The notes beneath the pieces are model-generated. The model ran no database searches, was not told the DNA's origin, and saw only the letters and a list, made by a program, of their open reading frames with translations. The translations under genes were made by a program, and so were the position numbers. A DNA stretch of 23,297 nt from JBGQMW01 sp963769845 (lineage in GTDB: Archaea > Thermoproteota > Bathyarchaeia > Bathyarchaeales > Bathycorpusculaceae), in the NCBI GenBank assembly GCA_963769845.1, contig CAVYNL010000028.1:1-23297 (forward strand), read 5' to 3'. How positions within the stretch are numbered: position 1 is the stretch's first letter; each line of letters opens with the position of its first letter. Below are positions 1-8,841 of the stretch, in pieces.

Positions 1-1054
1 TCTTTTTCAACAGTAAGGGTGCACTCCTCCATCTCTCACGAGCTATTTCAAGATTGCCAATGACTGTTCCGTGTACAGAGTAGAAGATGTAGCACAGGTA
101 TGTGCACCGTGTGCAGTGACTGTAGCTTTCGCGTAGGTTGTTCAATCTTTCACTATTCCAGATTTTTGGCAGCTTGAAGATAGATTCCACTGGGTCATGG
201 AGGTGACAGCCTGCAACTGTGCCCAGGTGGTCGACCATCACGAAATTCTGAAGTGCTTTACATCTCCATGTTCTTCTGTTTTCGGCGTAAAGGGCTCTGA
301 TTGTGCTGAGTATCTTGTCGGTTATCAGTATCAAGCCGCTTTTTTTCTTTAGCCTGCTGAGAGAATCGCAGAGATTAACCATGCTTTTTTTGTCGGTTAT
401 CACGAATTCGTCGCTCTGTTTTCCAATTTTGAAGAGTTGGTCTCTGCTTTCAGAAGTATCAAGGAATATAGGCTGTACCATACGGGTATGTTCTTGTTAA
501 GGAACCAAGTAGTAAGCTCGACTATCTCATTCATGTTGGCTTGCGAAATTGTGGGGGCCACTCCCACACGGATTCCTTCCTTCTGTAATTCTACAACAGC
601 CTTTACAGCTTGCTTCCAGCGCCTTTCGCGCCTCTGATGTGATCATTCTTCGTTGGGTCTAGGCGGTCTATCGAGATTGCCACAAAATCCGCGTTGCGGA
701 GGGCTTCGATTTTTCTTGCTGCCATCCTCCCATTGTCGTACACCGTGGTTATGAAGAGTTTAGAAGCGTACTCTATGATCTCATCTATATCCCTCCTCAA
801 GAGGGGATTTCCGCCAGAGAGAACGAGGTCGATGACGCCCAGGTCTTTCAGTATGTCTAGTCCTTTTTTTATCTCGCTGGCAGACAGTTCGTTTTCGTCT
901 GTTCTTGCCACACATTGCATCCTCTGCAGCGGTAGTTGCACTTACGTGTAATCATCCACTGAGCGTGATGAGGTCTGTTCGGTGTCAACGAACGAACAAC
1001 GATGCTTCCGGCTTTCTCTAATAGTGGCATGAATAGACGTCCATTCCTGTTCAA
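1..1054 (-). pseudogene. Radical SAM protein, three frameshifts, 3' end beyond window
   Basis: The gene would encode a radical SAM enzyme binding a 4Fe-4S cluster and S-adenosylmethionine; its substrate is unknown. The N-terminal piece has RKCNYRCRGCNVW, the CxxxCxxC cluster motif, and the next piece has LVLSGGNPLLRRDID, the usual GGxP strand, then the DFVAISID strand. The frame moves by one missing base near 902, again near 620 (restoring GAWKQAVKAV) and again near 475 (restoring VWYQPIFLDTSE). The third piece stays open to base 1 and ends with a Cys-rich part (SHCTRCTYLCY) resembling a C-terminal auxiliary cluster region. The start is TTG at 1054, since no in-frame ATG lies upstream. An AT-rich TATA-like stretch at 1068-1082 lies about 20 bases before it, so the transcript may be nearly leaderless. 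Whether this is a pseudogene or three sequencing deletions cannot be settled here. Confidence 0.75.
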
Positions 1055-1189
1055 CCATGACTCTGACTTGTTTTTATATTAAAGTATCTGATGAACTCCA
1101 GTTCAAGTCTTGTTTGACTGCTTGATTCTGATTAGGCGGGAGAGGTTGCTTCTTGATGGACTGATGAAGGTTTTGTTGATGCAATATTT

Positions 1190-1197
1190 CTTTATAA
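1190..1197 (+). promoter_or_regulatory. Possible TATA box of the glycosyltransferase genes
   Basis: The TTTATAAC-like stretch lies about 65 bases before the TTG start at 1260 and would place transcription near 1220. A GAAGG ribosome-site match at 1246-1250 is then nine bases before the start. This is a match to the general archaeal TATA pattern only. Confidence 0.35.
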
Positions 1198-1259
1198 CAG
1201 TGTGCAGGATACTCTTCTAAAAGAGTGTCTGCACGAAGACATAATGAAGGACATCAGGT

Positions 1260-2060
1260 TTGAAAATCTCAGTTGTCATCCGAACAAGGGACACTGAGAA
1301 ATATTTCGCTGAACTGCTGGAAAAACTTTCTTTACAGACGGTTCGGCCTTCGGAGATAATTGTTGTTGACAACTTTTCTACACGCGAGAGCAGACAACTA
1401 CTGGAAGAGCGATTATCCGCGACTATGCATAGGCTCAATAGGCCGATAAGCAGTTTTAAGGTGATAGCTCTTTCTGACAGCGAGTTCTCTCATGCATATT
1501 CAACTAATCTGGGTGTGGAGAGCACAGAGAACGACCTTGTGTGTTTGACGAATGCCCACTCAATTCCCACATCGTCCAGATGGCTTCAAGACGGTCTGAG
1601 ACACTTTGAAGACCCACGAGTTGCCGGGGTCACCGGGTTCTTTTTGCCTCACAGGGAAGGGAAAATCAGGGACAAGTTTGACGTTCTGATGTACTATTTC
1701 TCTCAGAAGATGGTGCTGCGTCAAGACTGGTGCTCGACCATCAACTGTATTATCAGAAGATCCTTGTGGAAACTCTACCCTTTTGACGAGAATCTGCCGA
1801 AGCTCATTCCTGAAACCAGGAAATATGGTCTAGAAGATTATGATTGGAGTAAAGAGATGGTGGCGCGGGGCTACAGGATAGTAGTAGACCCGTTGTTCAG
1901 TGTTTTTCACTCTCATGAGAATTGGCTGGATGAACTGGAAAGAAACATGAAGGGCTACTTCACTTATCGGCGAATCCAGCAGAAGATAAACTCGTTTGAG
2001 AGGCCAAGAGATTCATTCAGCAGAGTTCACATTACAGAAGAGAGCGGGCGTCTTCTATGA
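1260..2060 (+). CDS. Family 2 glycosyltransferase
   Basis: This is a 266-residue soluble GT-A fold glycosyltransferase that probably adds a sugar to a surface glycan or glycolipid; donor and acceptor are unknown. The N-terminus MKISVVIRTRDTEKYFAELLEKLSLQTVRPSEIIVVDNFS is the typical GT2 nucleotide-sugar start. The usual DxD place reads CLTNAHSIP, so the first metal-binding aspartate is not obvious. A later YGLEDYDWSKEMVARGY segment supplies the ED motif expected for the catalytic base region. The start is TTG at 1260; an in-frame stop lies just upstream at 1245-1247 and GAAGG sits at 1246-1250. It heads a + strand pair with the damaged glycosyltransferase that follows. No membrane segment is visible. 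The family call is strong; the altered DxD leaves activity less certain. Confidence 0.85.
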   Translation: MKISVVIRTRDTEKYFAELLEKLSLQTVRPSEIIVVDNFSTRESRQLLEERLSATMHRLNRPISSFKVIALSDSEFSHAYSTNLGVESTENDLVCLTNAHSIPTSSRWLQDGLRHFEDPRVAGVTGFFLPHREGKIRDKFDVLMYYFSQKMVLRQDWCSTINCIIRRSLWKLYPFDENLPKLIPETRKYGLEDYDWSKEMVARGYRIVVDPLFSVFHSHENWLDELERNMKGYFTYRRIQQKINSFERPRDSFSRVHITEESGRLL

Positions 2061-2139
2061 GACTTTTGATCGTTCGTTCGTTCTTCTTCATATGGCTTTT
2101 AAATGAGGCTAGAGTAAAGGGCAGAAAGAGGCTGCGAGT

Positions 2140-2952
2140 TTGAGAAGTCGAAGATTCCAATTCCAAACACTGCAGGCGGCGGACACTGGTCAGGATCGGA
2201 GGAACGATTCGAGGATCGATGTAATCATGCTTACGAAGAACAGTGAGAGGGTTCTGAGAAGATGTTTAGGTTCGGTCTATGAGAATGTGCCCGTTGGGAA
2301 CCTGATTGTTGTTGACGGAAATTCGACCGATTCGACGCTGAGTTTACTGCAGGGGTTCTAAGAGCGTTATGGGAATCTTATTGTGTTGCATGACAATGGG
2401 ACGCGGGCAAGTGCGAGGCAGAAAGCGATTGGTTACGTGAAGAGCGACTGGTTCATGTTTGTCGATAGTGATGTTGTTCTGTGTGATGGCTGGTTTGCCA
2501 AGGCAAGAAAGCTGATGAGTGATAGTGTAGGGGCAATCTGGGGAATCGAGATATGGTCGGTTCTTAGAGGGACCAAGTTTCTGGGCCTGTTTGAAAGGAT
2601 CACGTTGAAAGTGTTCCATGGAAGGGGTGGAACCCATGACTTGCTTGTGAGGACAAAAGCAGTTGAGGGCATGGCGATACCGTATCACTTGCATACGTAT
2701 GAGGATTCGTACATTAGGTCGTGGATCATCAAGAAGGGTTACAAAGTTATCCCAGTGTACGATCCATATTGTTTGCACTACAGGCCTGAGGATGTATGGA
2801 CCACCAAAAAAAGCATAGCGCTGATAGCAGGCGACCTGAAGTTTGCTACTCGTCACCCTCAGTTGATGCTCTCCTATGCTTTCTATGCGGTGATAGTCCT
2901 CTATCAGAGTGCCTTGAGGAATCTACGGGTTGAGGGACGACCTAGGGTTTGA
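2140..2952 (+). pseudogene. Family 2 glycosyltransferase interrupted by in-frame TAA
   Basis: One reading frame runs from TTG 2140 to the TGA at 2950-2952 (about 270 codons) with a single TAA at 2359-2361, codon 74. Before the stop comes IDVIMLTKNSERVLRRC and LIVVDGNSTDSTLSLLQGF, the GT2 nucleotide-binding start. After it comes ERYGNLIVLHDN and WFMFVDSDVVL, whose DSD is the metal-binding DxD, and then an EDSYIR acceptor-side motif. Both halves belong to one glycosyltransferase, and a single base change would restore it. An in-frame stop at 2110-2112 limits the start. A TATA-like TTTTAAA near 2096-2102 may give it its own promoter. It could be a recent nonsense pseudogene or a sequence error; TAA is not known to be decoded as pyrrolysine, so readthrough is unlikely. 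Confidence 0.8.
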
Positions 2953-2954
2953 TT

Positions 2955-3962
2955 CTACTGAGCCAATGCTTGCCAGAGATGGTCTGTTATTGGTCTTTCT
3001 AGGATCTCAATCTTGCCGCTCTTTCGAACTATTTTTCGGTCTTGCGGTGAAGGAGTGAATTCTCCTATTATTTCTGAGGGGATCGATTCCTTTGCCAGGG
3101 CCCTTGTGATCTTATCTGCGGAGTCAGGTTTGGCTGCGATCAGTAAGCTGCCAGAGGCTATAAGCTGAAGTGGATCTATTTGGTAGAACTTGCTTATCTT
3201 CATGGTCTCCCGTTGCACTCGAATTTTCTCCTCAATGATCTTCACACCCAATCCTGAGGCATCTGCCATTTCGTGAATAGCGCCGGCTATGCCGCCTTCT
3301 GTTGGGTCGTGCATGGCACGAACTGCGCCTGTTTTGAAGGCTGTTATTGCGTCTTTGACGACACTTATCTGAGAGTACAGGCTTTTTGCCTTGGTCAGTT
3401 CTGTAGTGCTCAATGATTTAGTAAGCTGTTTCTGTCTGTCTGAAGCCAGTATCGCTGTGCCTTCAATTCCTGCACTCTTGGTCAGCATGAGCTTGTCTCC
3501 AGCCTTTGCTCCTCCCGCTGTTACATAGTTCCCTTTTTGGGTCATGCCCATCATGCAGCCAACGACTATTGGATTTCTTAATCCGGATGTTGTTTCACAA
3601 TGTCCACCGATGATAGCTATCCCCAGGTTTCTTGCGGCCTCATTCATCTGGACACTTATGGTCTCAACAGATTTCTTTTCCGCTTTTTCAGGAAGCAACA
3701 TGCAAGAGAGGAGGAACATGGGTTCAACACCGAAAGTGGCAATGTCATTTGCATTGACGTTTACGGCAAGCCATCCAATCCGTTCTAATGCTCCCGTAAT
3801 GGGGTCCATAGAGACGACTACGGATTTGTTCTCCATCTCAATCACAGCGCCATCGATGCCCGCCGACGGACCCAAGACTACCTCTTTTCGTTGCGCGCCG
3901 AGGTTCCTGAAAACGACTTCCTTCAGAACATCTATAGGGATTTTTCCTGGAGGCAGTTTCAT
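2955..3962 (-). CDS. PurM/HypE-like ATP-binding protein
   Basis: This 335-residue protein has the AIR synthase (PurM/HypE/ThiL/SelD) two-domain fold. Visible marks are GIDGAV at about 35-40 (the GDDA-type nucleotide/metal motif), NDIATFGVEP at 72-81, GGHCETT at 119-125 and HDPTEGGIAGA in the C-terminal domain. HypE proteins end in a conserved cysteine that receives the carbamoyl group; this one ends in LWQALAQ with no cysteine, so ordinary hydrogenase-maturation HypE activity is not supported. ThiL and PurM hallmarks are also incomplete. It starts at ATG 3962 and lies 27 bases after the S-component gene on the same strand, so the two probably form an operon. That pairing hints at vitamin or cofactor metabolism, possibly thiamine, but this is an inference. 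The family is clear; the substrate is not. Confidence 0.85.
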   Translation of the reverse strand: MKLPPGKIPIDVLKEVVFRNLGAQRKEVVLGPSAGIDGAVIEMENKSVVVSMDPITGALERIGWLAVNVNANDIATFGVEPMFLLSCMLLPEKAEKKSVETISVQMNEAARNLGIAIIGGHCETTSGLRNPIVVGCMMGMTQKGNYVTAGGAKAGDKLMLTKSAGIEGTAILASDRQKQLTKSLSTTELTKAKSLYSQISVVKDAITAFKTGAVRAMHDPTEGGIAGAIHEMADASGLGVKIIEEKIRVQRETMKISKFYQIDPLQLIASGSLLIAAKPDSADKITRALAKESIPSEIIGEFTPSPQDRKIVRKSGKIEILERPITDHLWQALAQ

Positions 3963-3989
3963 TGCAGTTCCTTTCCAAAGCAGTTTTTC

Positions 3990-4739
3990 TCAGCTTTTGA
4001 GCTGAGGGAGACTGCGGAGGACTATTCTTGTAACCGGTATTGCGACGATTAGTCCCACAAGTATCTGGACGATGTTTGCAGCGATTTCCACGATCGCAGC
4101 GGTCTTCCCAAGCACTAGTTGCTCGTAAAGGAAATAACCGAGGACCATTTCAAGCCCTCCGATAAGTACTGATAGCATGGCTCGTCCAGATTGGGCTTCA
4201 AGCCTGTAACTCGCTAGAGCAATAGATAGGGCGACGATTCCACCGAGTAGGTACCAGACTTCGACAGGTATGGAAATAGTGAATGTCGGGGTCAAAGGCG
4301 GAGGGATTCCCCAATAGATATCTGCGTTTCGGAGGTATACAGAGCCAACTGAGGCAAGCAGTACCCCTACGACTATGCCAAGCAGAATCGACCAGATTCT
4401 CCAGCCTGAGGTTTTTTTGAACATCTTCTTGTTCAAGAATCCTACGATCGCTCCCTCGCAGCTTTTTATCACTAATGTTCCGGGGGCAAAAATGGGCGCT
4501 GCTATTAGATCCGCGATCGCGGCTCCAACGCCTCCCGCGAAAGCACCTACATAGGGACCAAACGACAACGCAGCAATGTAAATCACGGTTTCGCCTACGT
4601 TGAAGTAACCATTCGTTGCTGGAATGCCTACGACAAATACCAGTGTCACTACACACACGAGGGCAGGGAAAACTGCTGTTGCCGCGATTTTAATTGCCGC
4701 CCTCGAGGAATCTTCCTTCAACCTGATCTTTACTCCCAT
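3990..4739 (-). CDS. ECF transporter S component-like membrane protein
   Basis: This 249-residue, very hydrophobic protein has about six membrane segments: residues 15-40, 50-75, 80-105, a central region near 120-135, a segment near 160-180 and one near 215-240. The phrase NGYFNVGETVIYIAALSFGPYVGAFAGGVGAAIADLI matches the conserved first half of S components of energy-coupling-factor vitamin transporters, which bind the vitamin and dock onto a shared EcfA/EcfT motor. No EcfA or EcfT gene is in the window, so it would rely on a motor encoded elsewhere. The ligand cannot be read from the sequence. The start is ATG 4739, and the gene is followed after 27 bases by the PurM-like gene in the same direction. 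Confidence 0.75.
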   Translation of the reverse strand: MGVKIRLKEDSSRAAIKIAATAVFPALVCVVTLVFVVGIPATNGYFNVGETVIYIAALSFGPYVGAFAGGVGAAIADLIAAPIFAPGTLVIKSCEGAIVGFLNKKMFKKTSGWRIWSILLGIVVGVLLASVGSVYLRNADIYWGIPPPLTPTFTISIPVEVWYLLGGIVALSIALASYRLEAQSGRAMLSVLIGGLEMVLGYFLYEQLVLGKTAAIVEIAANIVQILVGLIVAIPVTRIVLRSLPQLKS

Positions 4740-4892
4740 GCTTTGTAGGACTCTTGTTCCTTATTCCGTTTTTGGTTTGACTGGGGCGATAGGTCTTGCC
4801 AAACATCTCTGTTATGTCCCAACTCGCGCTTTGCATGGGAAAACCTAAATGGGAGTCCTGTGAAGATAGGTAGCGGTCTGGAGTTGAACGTC

Positions 4893-5276
4893 ATGAGTGA
4901 AGAGAAGATCAAGGAAGACCATGTCAAGCTGCATAAGCAAGCCAACACGCTTTTTGAAAGTGGAAAGTACAAGGAGGCTATGGAAATCTTCCAGAAGACC
5001 GCTGAATTGTATTTCAAAGTGCAGAACTTCTTTGATTCAACGTCAATGTACTACAAGGCAGGAGAGTGCGCCTTTGCGTTGAAAGACTACGAGAAAGCGG
5101 CGGAGAATTTCAACAAGTCAGCTGATCTCTCTTTCCAGAAAGGGTTCGACAGGTTTGGAGTAAGTGCCTTGGAGTATGCTCGCGACTGCTACAGAGCTCT
5201 GAAGCAGAATGCGAAGGTCAAAAAGTTGGACAAGAAGATAGCAGAAGTCAAGAAGAAGCTTGAATCTTCATTCTAA
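4893..5276 (+). CDS. Small tetratricopeptide-repeat protein
   Basis: This is a soluble all-helical protein of about 127 residues made of TPR-type repeats, for example HKQANTLFESGKYKEAMEIFQKTAELYFK followed by YYKAGECAFALKDYEKAAENFNKSADLSF and a third AL-EYARDCYRAL unit. It ends in a lysine-rich helix (VKKLDKKIAEVKKKLESSF). Such proteins usually mediate protein contacts; no partner is evident. A longer frame opens at GTG 4860, but ATG 4893 is preferred because GGAG lies at 4880-4883, nine bases before it. It appears monocistronic, between a leftward operon and the ligase, with a T-rich stretch after the stop. Confidence 0.8.
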   Translation: MSEEKIKEDHVKLHKQANTLFESGKYKEAMEIFQKTAELYFKVQNFFDSTSMYYKAGECAFALKDYEKAAENFNKSADLSFQKGFDRFGVSALEYARDCYRALKQNAKVKKLDKKIAEVKKKLESSF

Positions 5277-5297
5277 GCAGCAGAACCTATGGTTTCA

Positions 5298-5316
5298 TTA
5301 TTTTTGTTCTCTTCTT
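5298..5316 (+). terminator. Possible T-rich terminator after the TPR gene
   Basis: The T-rich stretch begins about 20 bases after the TPR stop codon. Archaeal termination commonly occurs at such U-rich tracts without a stem. No hairpin is seen. Confidence 0.35.
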
Positions 5317-5327
5317 CGTGCGTCTAG

Positions 5328-5340
5328 ATAATATTTATCT
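5328..5340 (+). promoter_or_regulatory. Possible TATA box of the DNA ligase gene
   Basis: The stretch TAATATTTATC lies about 50 bases before the ligase ATG at 5389 and would start the transcript near 5362. The flanks AGATA and TATCT make it almost palindromic. Confidence 0.4.
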
Positions 5341-5388
5341 GCTGAGCTGTGCAGTTGAGGATTTGCGGTTGCTGTAAAGGTTAGAAGC

Positions 5389-7078
5389 ATGCAGACGTTT
5401 TTCGTGGCTTTGGCGGAGTTAGGCGAGAAAGTTGAGGCTACACGTAAGCGTCTCGTGATGATTGACCTCGTGGCAGAGTTTTTGAGGAGGCTGGAGGTAG
5501 ATGAGGTGGAATCTGCCGTCTCTATGATGCTTGGCAGGCCATTCTCGAAGCAGAGTAGCCTCGTTCTTGAAGTGAGTTGGGCCACTCTCAGTAGAGTGAT
5601 AAGAAGCGTCACTGGAGTGGATTGGAGTGTTTTTGATGAGGCTTTCAGCCGAACAGGAGACATCGGGTCGGCTGCTAGGATCGTTTTCGAGAACAGCAGT
5701 AGGAAGCGACAGACTACCCTGTTTGAGAGAGCCGTAACTTTGATGGAAGTCAGGCACGGTCTTGAAGCCATCGCTGAGGTTACGGGGCAGGGTTCGATGG
5801 GGAAGAAACAGCGTCTGCTTTCAGCCTTGCTCAGTAGATTGTCTCCTGTTGAGGTGAAGTATCTTGTCAGAATCCTCGTTGGGGGACATGAGGACTGGTT
5901 TTCATGAGGGGTTGATGGAGCAGGCTGTTTCTAAAGCTTTTCAGATTCCCTTGGCGCGCGTTCAGGAGACAGGCATGATTGTTGGCGACATAGGAGAAGT
6001 CGCGGCGATTGCAAAAGAGCATGGTGTCGAAGGCTTGTCCAAGGTTGATTTCAGGATTTTCAGGCCAGTGAGTCTTATGTTGGCTCAGGTGGCTGACACT
6101 GTGGCTGAGGCACTGGAGGAGCATCGTGGCCGGACAGCTTTTGAATTCAAGTATGATGGGGCTAGGGTTCAGATCCATAAGCGCGAAGGCGAAGTGAGGG
6201 TTTTCAGTCGGAGATTAACAGATGTGACTGAGAGTCTGCCCGAAATAGTGCAAGTAGCCAGGACGAACGTCAGTGCAGAGGAAGCGATTTTGGAGGGTGA
6301 AGTTGTGGCTGTTGACACGATGGCTCGTCCGGTTCCTTTTCAGCATTTGATGCGTCGGTTCAGAAGGGTTCACGATGTGGAAGGTCAGTCTGTGGAGATT
6401 CCTGTGAGATTGTATCTCTTCGACGTTCTGTATCTTGATGGGAAGAGGCTAATCTCTGACTCGTACATGGAGCGGAGGAAGGTTCTGGCGGAGAACGCTG
6501 GGGAAATATCTTTGAGTTCTCAACTCGTCACGGAGAGTGTCGATGAGGCTGAACGTTTTCTGCAAGAGGCGTTGGACGCTGGTCATGAGGGATTGATGGC
6601 GAAAAGGCTTGACAGCCCTTATGTGCCTGGGGTTCGTGGAAAGTATTGGCTGAAGGTAAAGCCGATTTTGGAGCCTCTTGACTTGGTGATTGTTGCAGCT
6701 GAGTACGGTTATGGGCGTAGGCATGAGTGGCTTTCTGACTACTATCTGGCTGCGAGGGACGCTGAGACGGGGGAGTACGTGACTGTGGGTAAGACGTTCA
6801 AGGGGTTGACTGATGCTGAGTTCAAGGAAATAACGCGTCGGCTGAAAGAGCTGGCTGTGAGTGAAAAGTCCAGGAGGGTTTCTGTGGTTCCGGTCGTGGT
6901 TGTTGAGGTGGCTTACAATGAGATTCAGACGAGCCCAAAATACGAGTGCGGTATGGCCTTGCGGTTTGCCAGGATAGTCCGGGTTAGGTATGACAAGAGT
7001 CCTGAAGAAGCGGACACGATTCAGAGGGTCAGAGAGATTTATGAGAGGCAGCTGCGGCTGAGGGGATTGAGAAGGTGA
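5389..7078 (+). CDS. lig: ATP-dependent DNA ligase, split by a one-base frameshift
   Basis: This archaeal/eukaryal-type DNA ligase seals nicks using ATP in replication and repair. Frame one (5389-5907) gives the N-terminal DNA-binding domain, MQTFFVALAELGEKVEATRKRLVMIDLVAEFL. Frame two (open from 5864 to 7078) gives the end of that domain (DMRTGFHEGLMEQAVSKAF), the nucleotidyltransferase domain with FEFKYDGARVQIH, the KxDG motif whose lysine is adenylated, and the OB domain ending near 7078. The frames meet in a run of five G at 5881-5885. Four G would read VRILVGDMRTG, the normal sequence, giving 562 residues with the lysine at about 254, as expected for archaeal ligases. ATG 5389 fits the family N-terminus. 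As the gene is normally essential, a sequencing insertion is the likeliest cause; a real or programmed frameshift is possible but unsupported. Confidence 0.93.
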
Positions 7079-7150
7079 ACGGGCTGGCTAAGTGCGTGGC
7101 TCTCAGTAGTTCTTGGCGGTTTGTGGTCGAGGTGCTTGTTTGGACGTGGT

Positions 7151-7708
7151 CTATTCCTTGATTTTCCAGGTCCAGGCAATCAGGTTTTTGATGAGTTGGG
7201 CTATTAGCTGCTTTGTTTTCTCGTCTTTTAATGTGCCATTTTGGTCTGTTTTTTCGGCGGCGTGGCTGATCATTACTTCTGGTTTGTTGATCGGGAGCAT
7301 GTTGAGGAACACGAAGCATTGTCTGAGGTGGTATTGTGCTCTGGCGGTTCCGATCATTCCTGTGGAAGCGCCCATTATGGCTGCTGGTTTGCCGTCGAAG
7401 GAGTTGTCGTTTGGGGGTCTTGAGGCCCAGTCTATTGCGTTCTTGAGGACTCCTGGTATTGAGTAGTTGTATTCTGGGGTTGCGATCAGCAATGCATCAG
7501 CTTCTCTGATTTTGGCTTTGAATTCTTTGACTTTCTGGGGTGGCTGCTCTTCGTGATCTTGGTTGAATGGCGGTATGCCTTCCAGGTTGAAGGTCTCAAA
7601 AGCCGTGTTCTCGGGCATGAGGTCTGCCGCTGTGCGCAGTAATGCTTTGTTGTAGGAGTTTTTTCTGAGGCTTCCCGCGATACCCAAGATTTTCGTCTGT
7701 TTGCTCAT
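7151..7708 (-). CDS. NAD(P)H-dependent FMN reductase family protein
   Basis: This 185-residue flavodoxin-fold protein resembles the NADPH-dependent FMN/azo/chromate reductases. Its N-terminus KILGIAGSLRKNSYNKALLRTA carries the GSxRxxSxN phosphate-binding loop for FMN, and TPEYNYSIPGVLKNAIDWASRP is the second flavin-binding signature (PEYNxSxPGxLKNAIDW). The length is normal for the family. It would act as a cytosolic homodimer that reduces quinones, flavins or other small acceptors; the natural substrate cannot be read. It starts at ATG 7708, ends convergently with the ligase 72 bases away, and is followed upstream by the lactate dehydrogenase gene on the same strand after a 94-base gap. Confidence 0.9.
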   Translation of the reverse strand: MSKQTKILGIAGSLRKNSYNKALLRTAADLMPENTAFETFNLEGIPPFNQDHEEQPPQKVKEFKAKIREADALLIATPEYNYSIPGVLKNAIDWASRPPNDNSFDGKPAAIMGASTGMIGTARAQYHLRQCFVFLNMLPINKPEVMISHAAEKTDQNGTLKDEKTKQLIAQLIKNLIAWTWKIKE

Positions 7709-7802
7709 GAATGTCGCTTCTTGTGGTTTTGGCTTAAATCTGTTTTCTTGTGTTGGTTTTGCTCTTGGGTCGAGTTGTGTGGCGTTTCTGTTTTCTGGGT
7801 GT

Positions 7803-8759
7803 TCACATGTTCAATGAGTCTGCGACTTTCTTCACGATAGCTGCGGATTTTTGGAAGTCCGCGGTTTCCTTGTCACTCAGTGGGAGTCTTATGATTTGTT
7901 CTATTCCTTTTCGGTTGAGGATGACTGGGACGCTTAGGCAGATGTCGCTGACTCCATAATAGTCTTGGAGGAGACAGGATGCGGTTACGACTGCGTTTTC
8001 GTTGCGGATTATGCTTTCGACTATTTTTGTCATGCCTAGGGCCACGGCGTAGAATGTTCTGCCTTTGCGTCTTATGATCTCGTAGCCGGCATTTCTTACT
8101 TTTAGGAACAGGTTGTTGAAGTCGTCGGGGTTGTAGGGTATTTTGCAGATTGGGCAGTAGTCTTTGAGTCTTATTCCTGCGACGTTTGCTAGGCTCCATA
8201 CTGGTACTTCGCTGTCGCCGTGTTCGCCTATTATGTAGGCGTGGACATTTCTGGGGTCGATTTGGAGGCGTTCGCCAAGCAGGTAGCGGAGTCTGGCGGT
8301 GTCGAGGATTGTTCCTGAGCCGATGACTCTGTGCCATGGGAAGTGTGACAGTTTGAGTGCAGCGTACGTCATTACGTCTAGGGGGTTTGTGACGACGAGG
8401 AGGATGCAGTCTTTGTTGTGCTTCGTTATGTTGGGTACAATCTGTTTTAGCATTTCGAAGTTGCCTTGAGCTAGGTCTAATCGTGATTGTTCGATTTTCT
8501 GTCCCTTGTCGACTGCGATGACGACTATATCAGCATCCTCGCAGTCTTCGTAGTCTCCTGCCCAGACTTTTGTTGGGTAGGCGAACGGGATTCCATGGTT
8601 GAGGTCCATGGCTTCTCCTTCGGCTCTTTCTTTGTTGACGTCGATGATCACGATTTCTGAGGCAAGACCGTGGATTATCAGGGAATATGCGAACGTGGAC
8701 CCGACGGCGCCCGCTCCGATGACGACGATTTTGGGGGAGCTGATGTTTTGACTTGGCAT
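7803..8759 (-). CDS. ldh: L-lactate dehydrogenase (LDH/MDH superfamily)
   Basis: This 318-residue enzyme interconverts pyruvate and L-lactate with NAD(H). It has the Rossmann start VVIGAGAVGSTFAYSL (12-27) and an aspartate at the end of the second strand (VIIDVNKER), indicating NAD rather than NADP. VDKGQKIEQSRLDL (83-96) is the substrate loop: Gln87 stands where lactate dehydrogenases have Gln and malate dehydrogenases have Arg, while Arg93 binds the carboxylate. Next come TNPLDVMTYA, GSGTILDTARLRYLLGE (147-163) and IIGEHGDSEVPVWS with catalytic His180. The loop reads KIEQ rather than the common KPGE, so kinetics may differ. It starts at ATG 8759. Reduced-ferredoxin metabolism at the por locus gives pyruvate a second fate in the same window. 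Lactate specificity is inferred from one position. Confidence 0.88.
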   Translation of the reverse strand: MPSQNISSPKIVVIGAGAVGSTFAYSLIIHGLASEIVIIDVNKERAEGEAMDLNHGIPFAYPTKVWAGDYEDCEDADIVVIAVDKGQKIEQSRLDLAQGNFEMLKQIVPNITKHNKDCILLVVTNPLDVMTYAALKLSHFPWHRVIGSGTILDTARLRYLLGERLQIDPRNVHAYIIGEHGDSEVPVWSLANVAGIRLKDYCPICKIPYNPDDFNNLFLKVRNAGYEIIRRKGRTFYAVALGMTKIVESIIRNENAVVTASCLLQDYYGVSDICLSVPVILNRKGIEQIIRLPLSDKETADFQKSAAIVKKVADSLNM

Positions 8760-8841
8760 AGGAGTTTCTTCCTCTGTTATGTTCTTGGCATTAGAAGTTA
8801 TGTTTTTCTGCTGGGGTGTTTTGCTGGGGTTTCTGGTTGTT

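Noticed and set aside
1084..1135. A C/D-box small RNA (CTGATGAA then CTGA)
   Set aside because: The C box is not a full match, there is no internal D'/C' pair and no flanking terminal stem.
2070..2085. Short GTTC tandem repeat as a CRISPR or regulatory repeat
   Set aside because: Only about three 4-base units are present and no spacer-repeat pattern is found anywhere in the window.
2359..2361. Stop-codon readthrough or pyrrolysine at the glycosyltransferase stop
   Set aside because: The codon is TAA, not TAG, and there is no downstream recoding structure in view.
3990..4739. An antisense protein at 4198-4656 on the same strand in another frame
   Set aside because: It overlaps the hydrophobic S-component gene completely and has an arginine/serine-rich composition typical of shadow frames.
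5864..7078. The ligase C-terminal part as an independent gene starting at TTG 5864
   Set aside because: It lacks a ribosome site there, and its first residues only become ligase-like from DMRTG, where it joins the upstream frame with one base removed.
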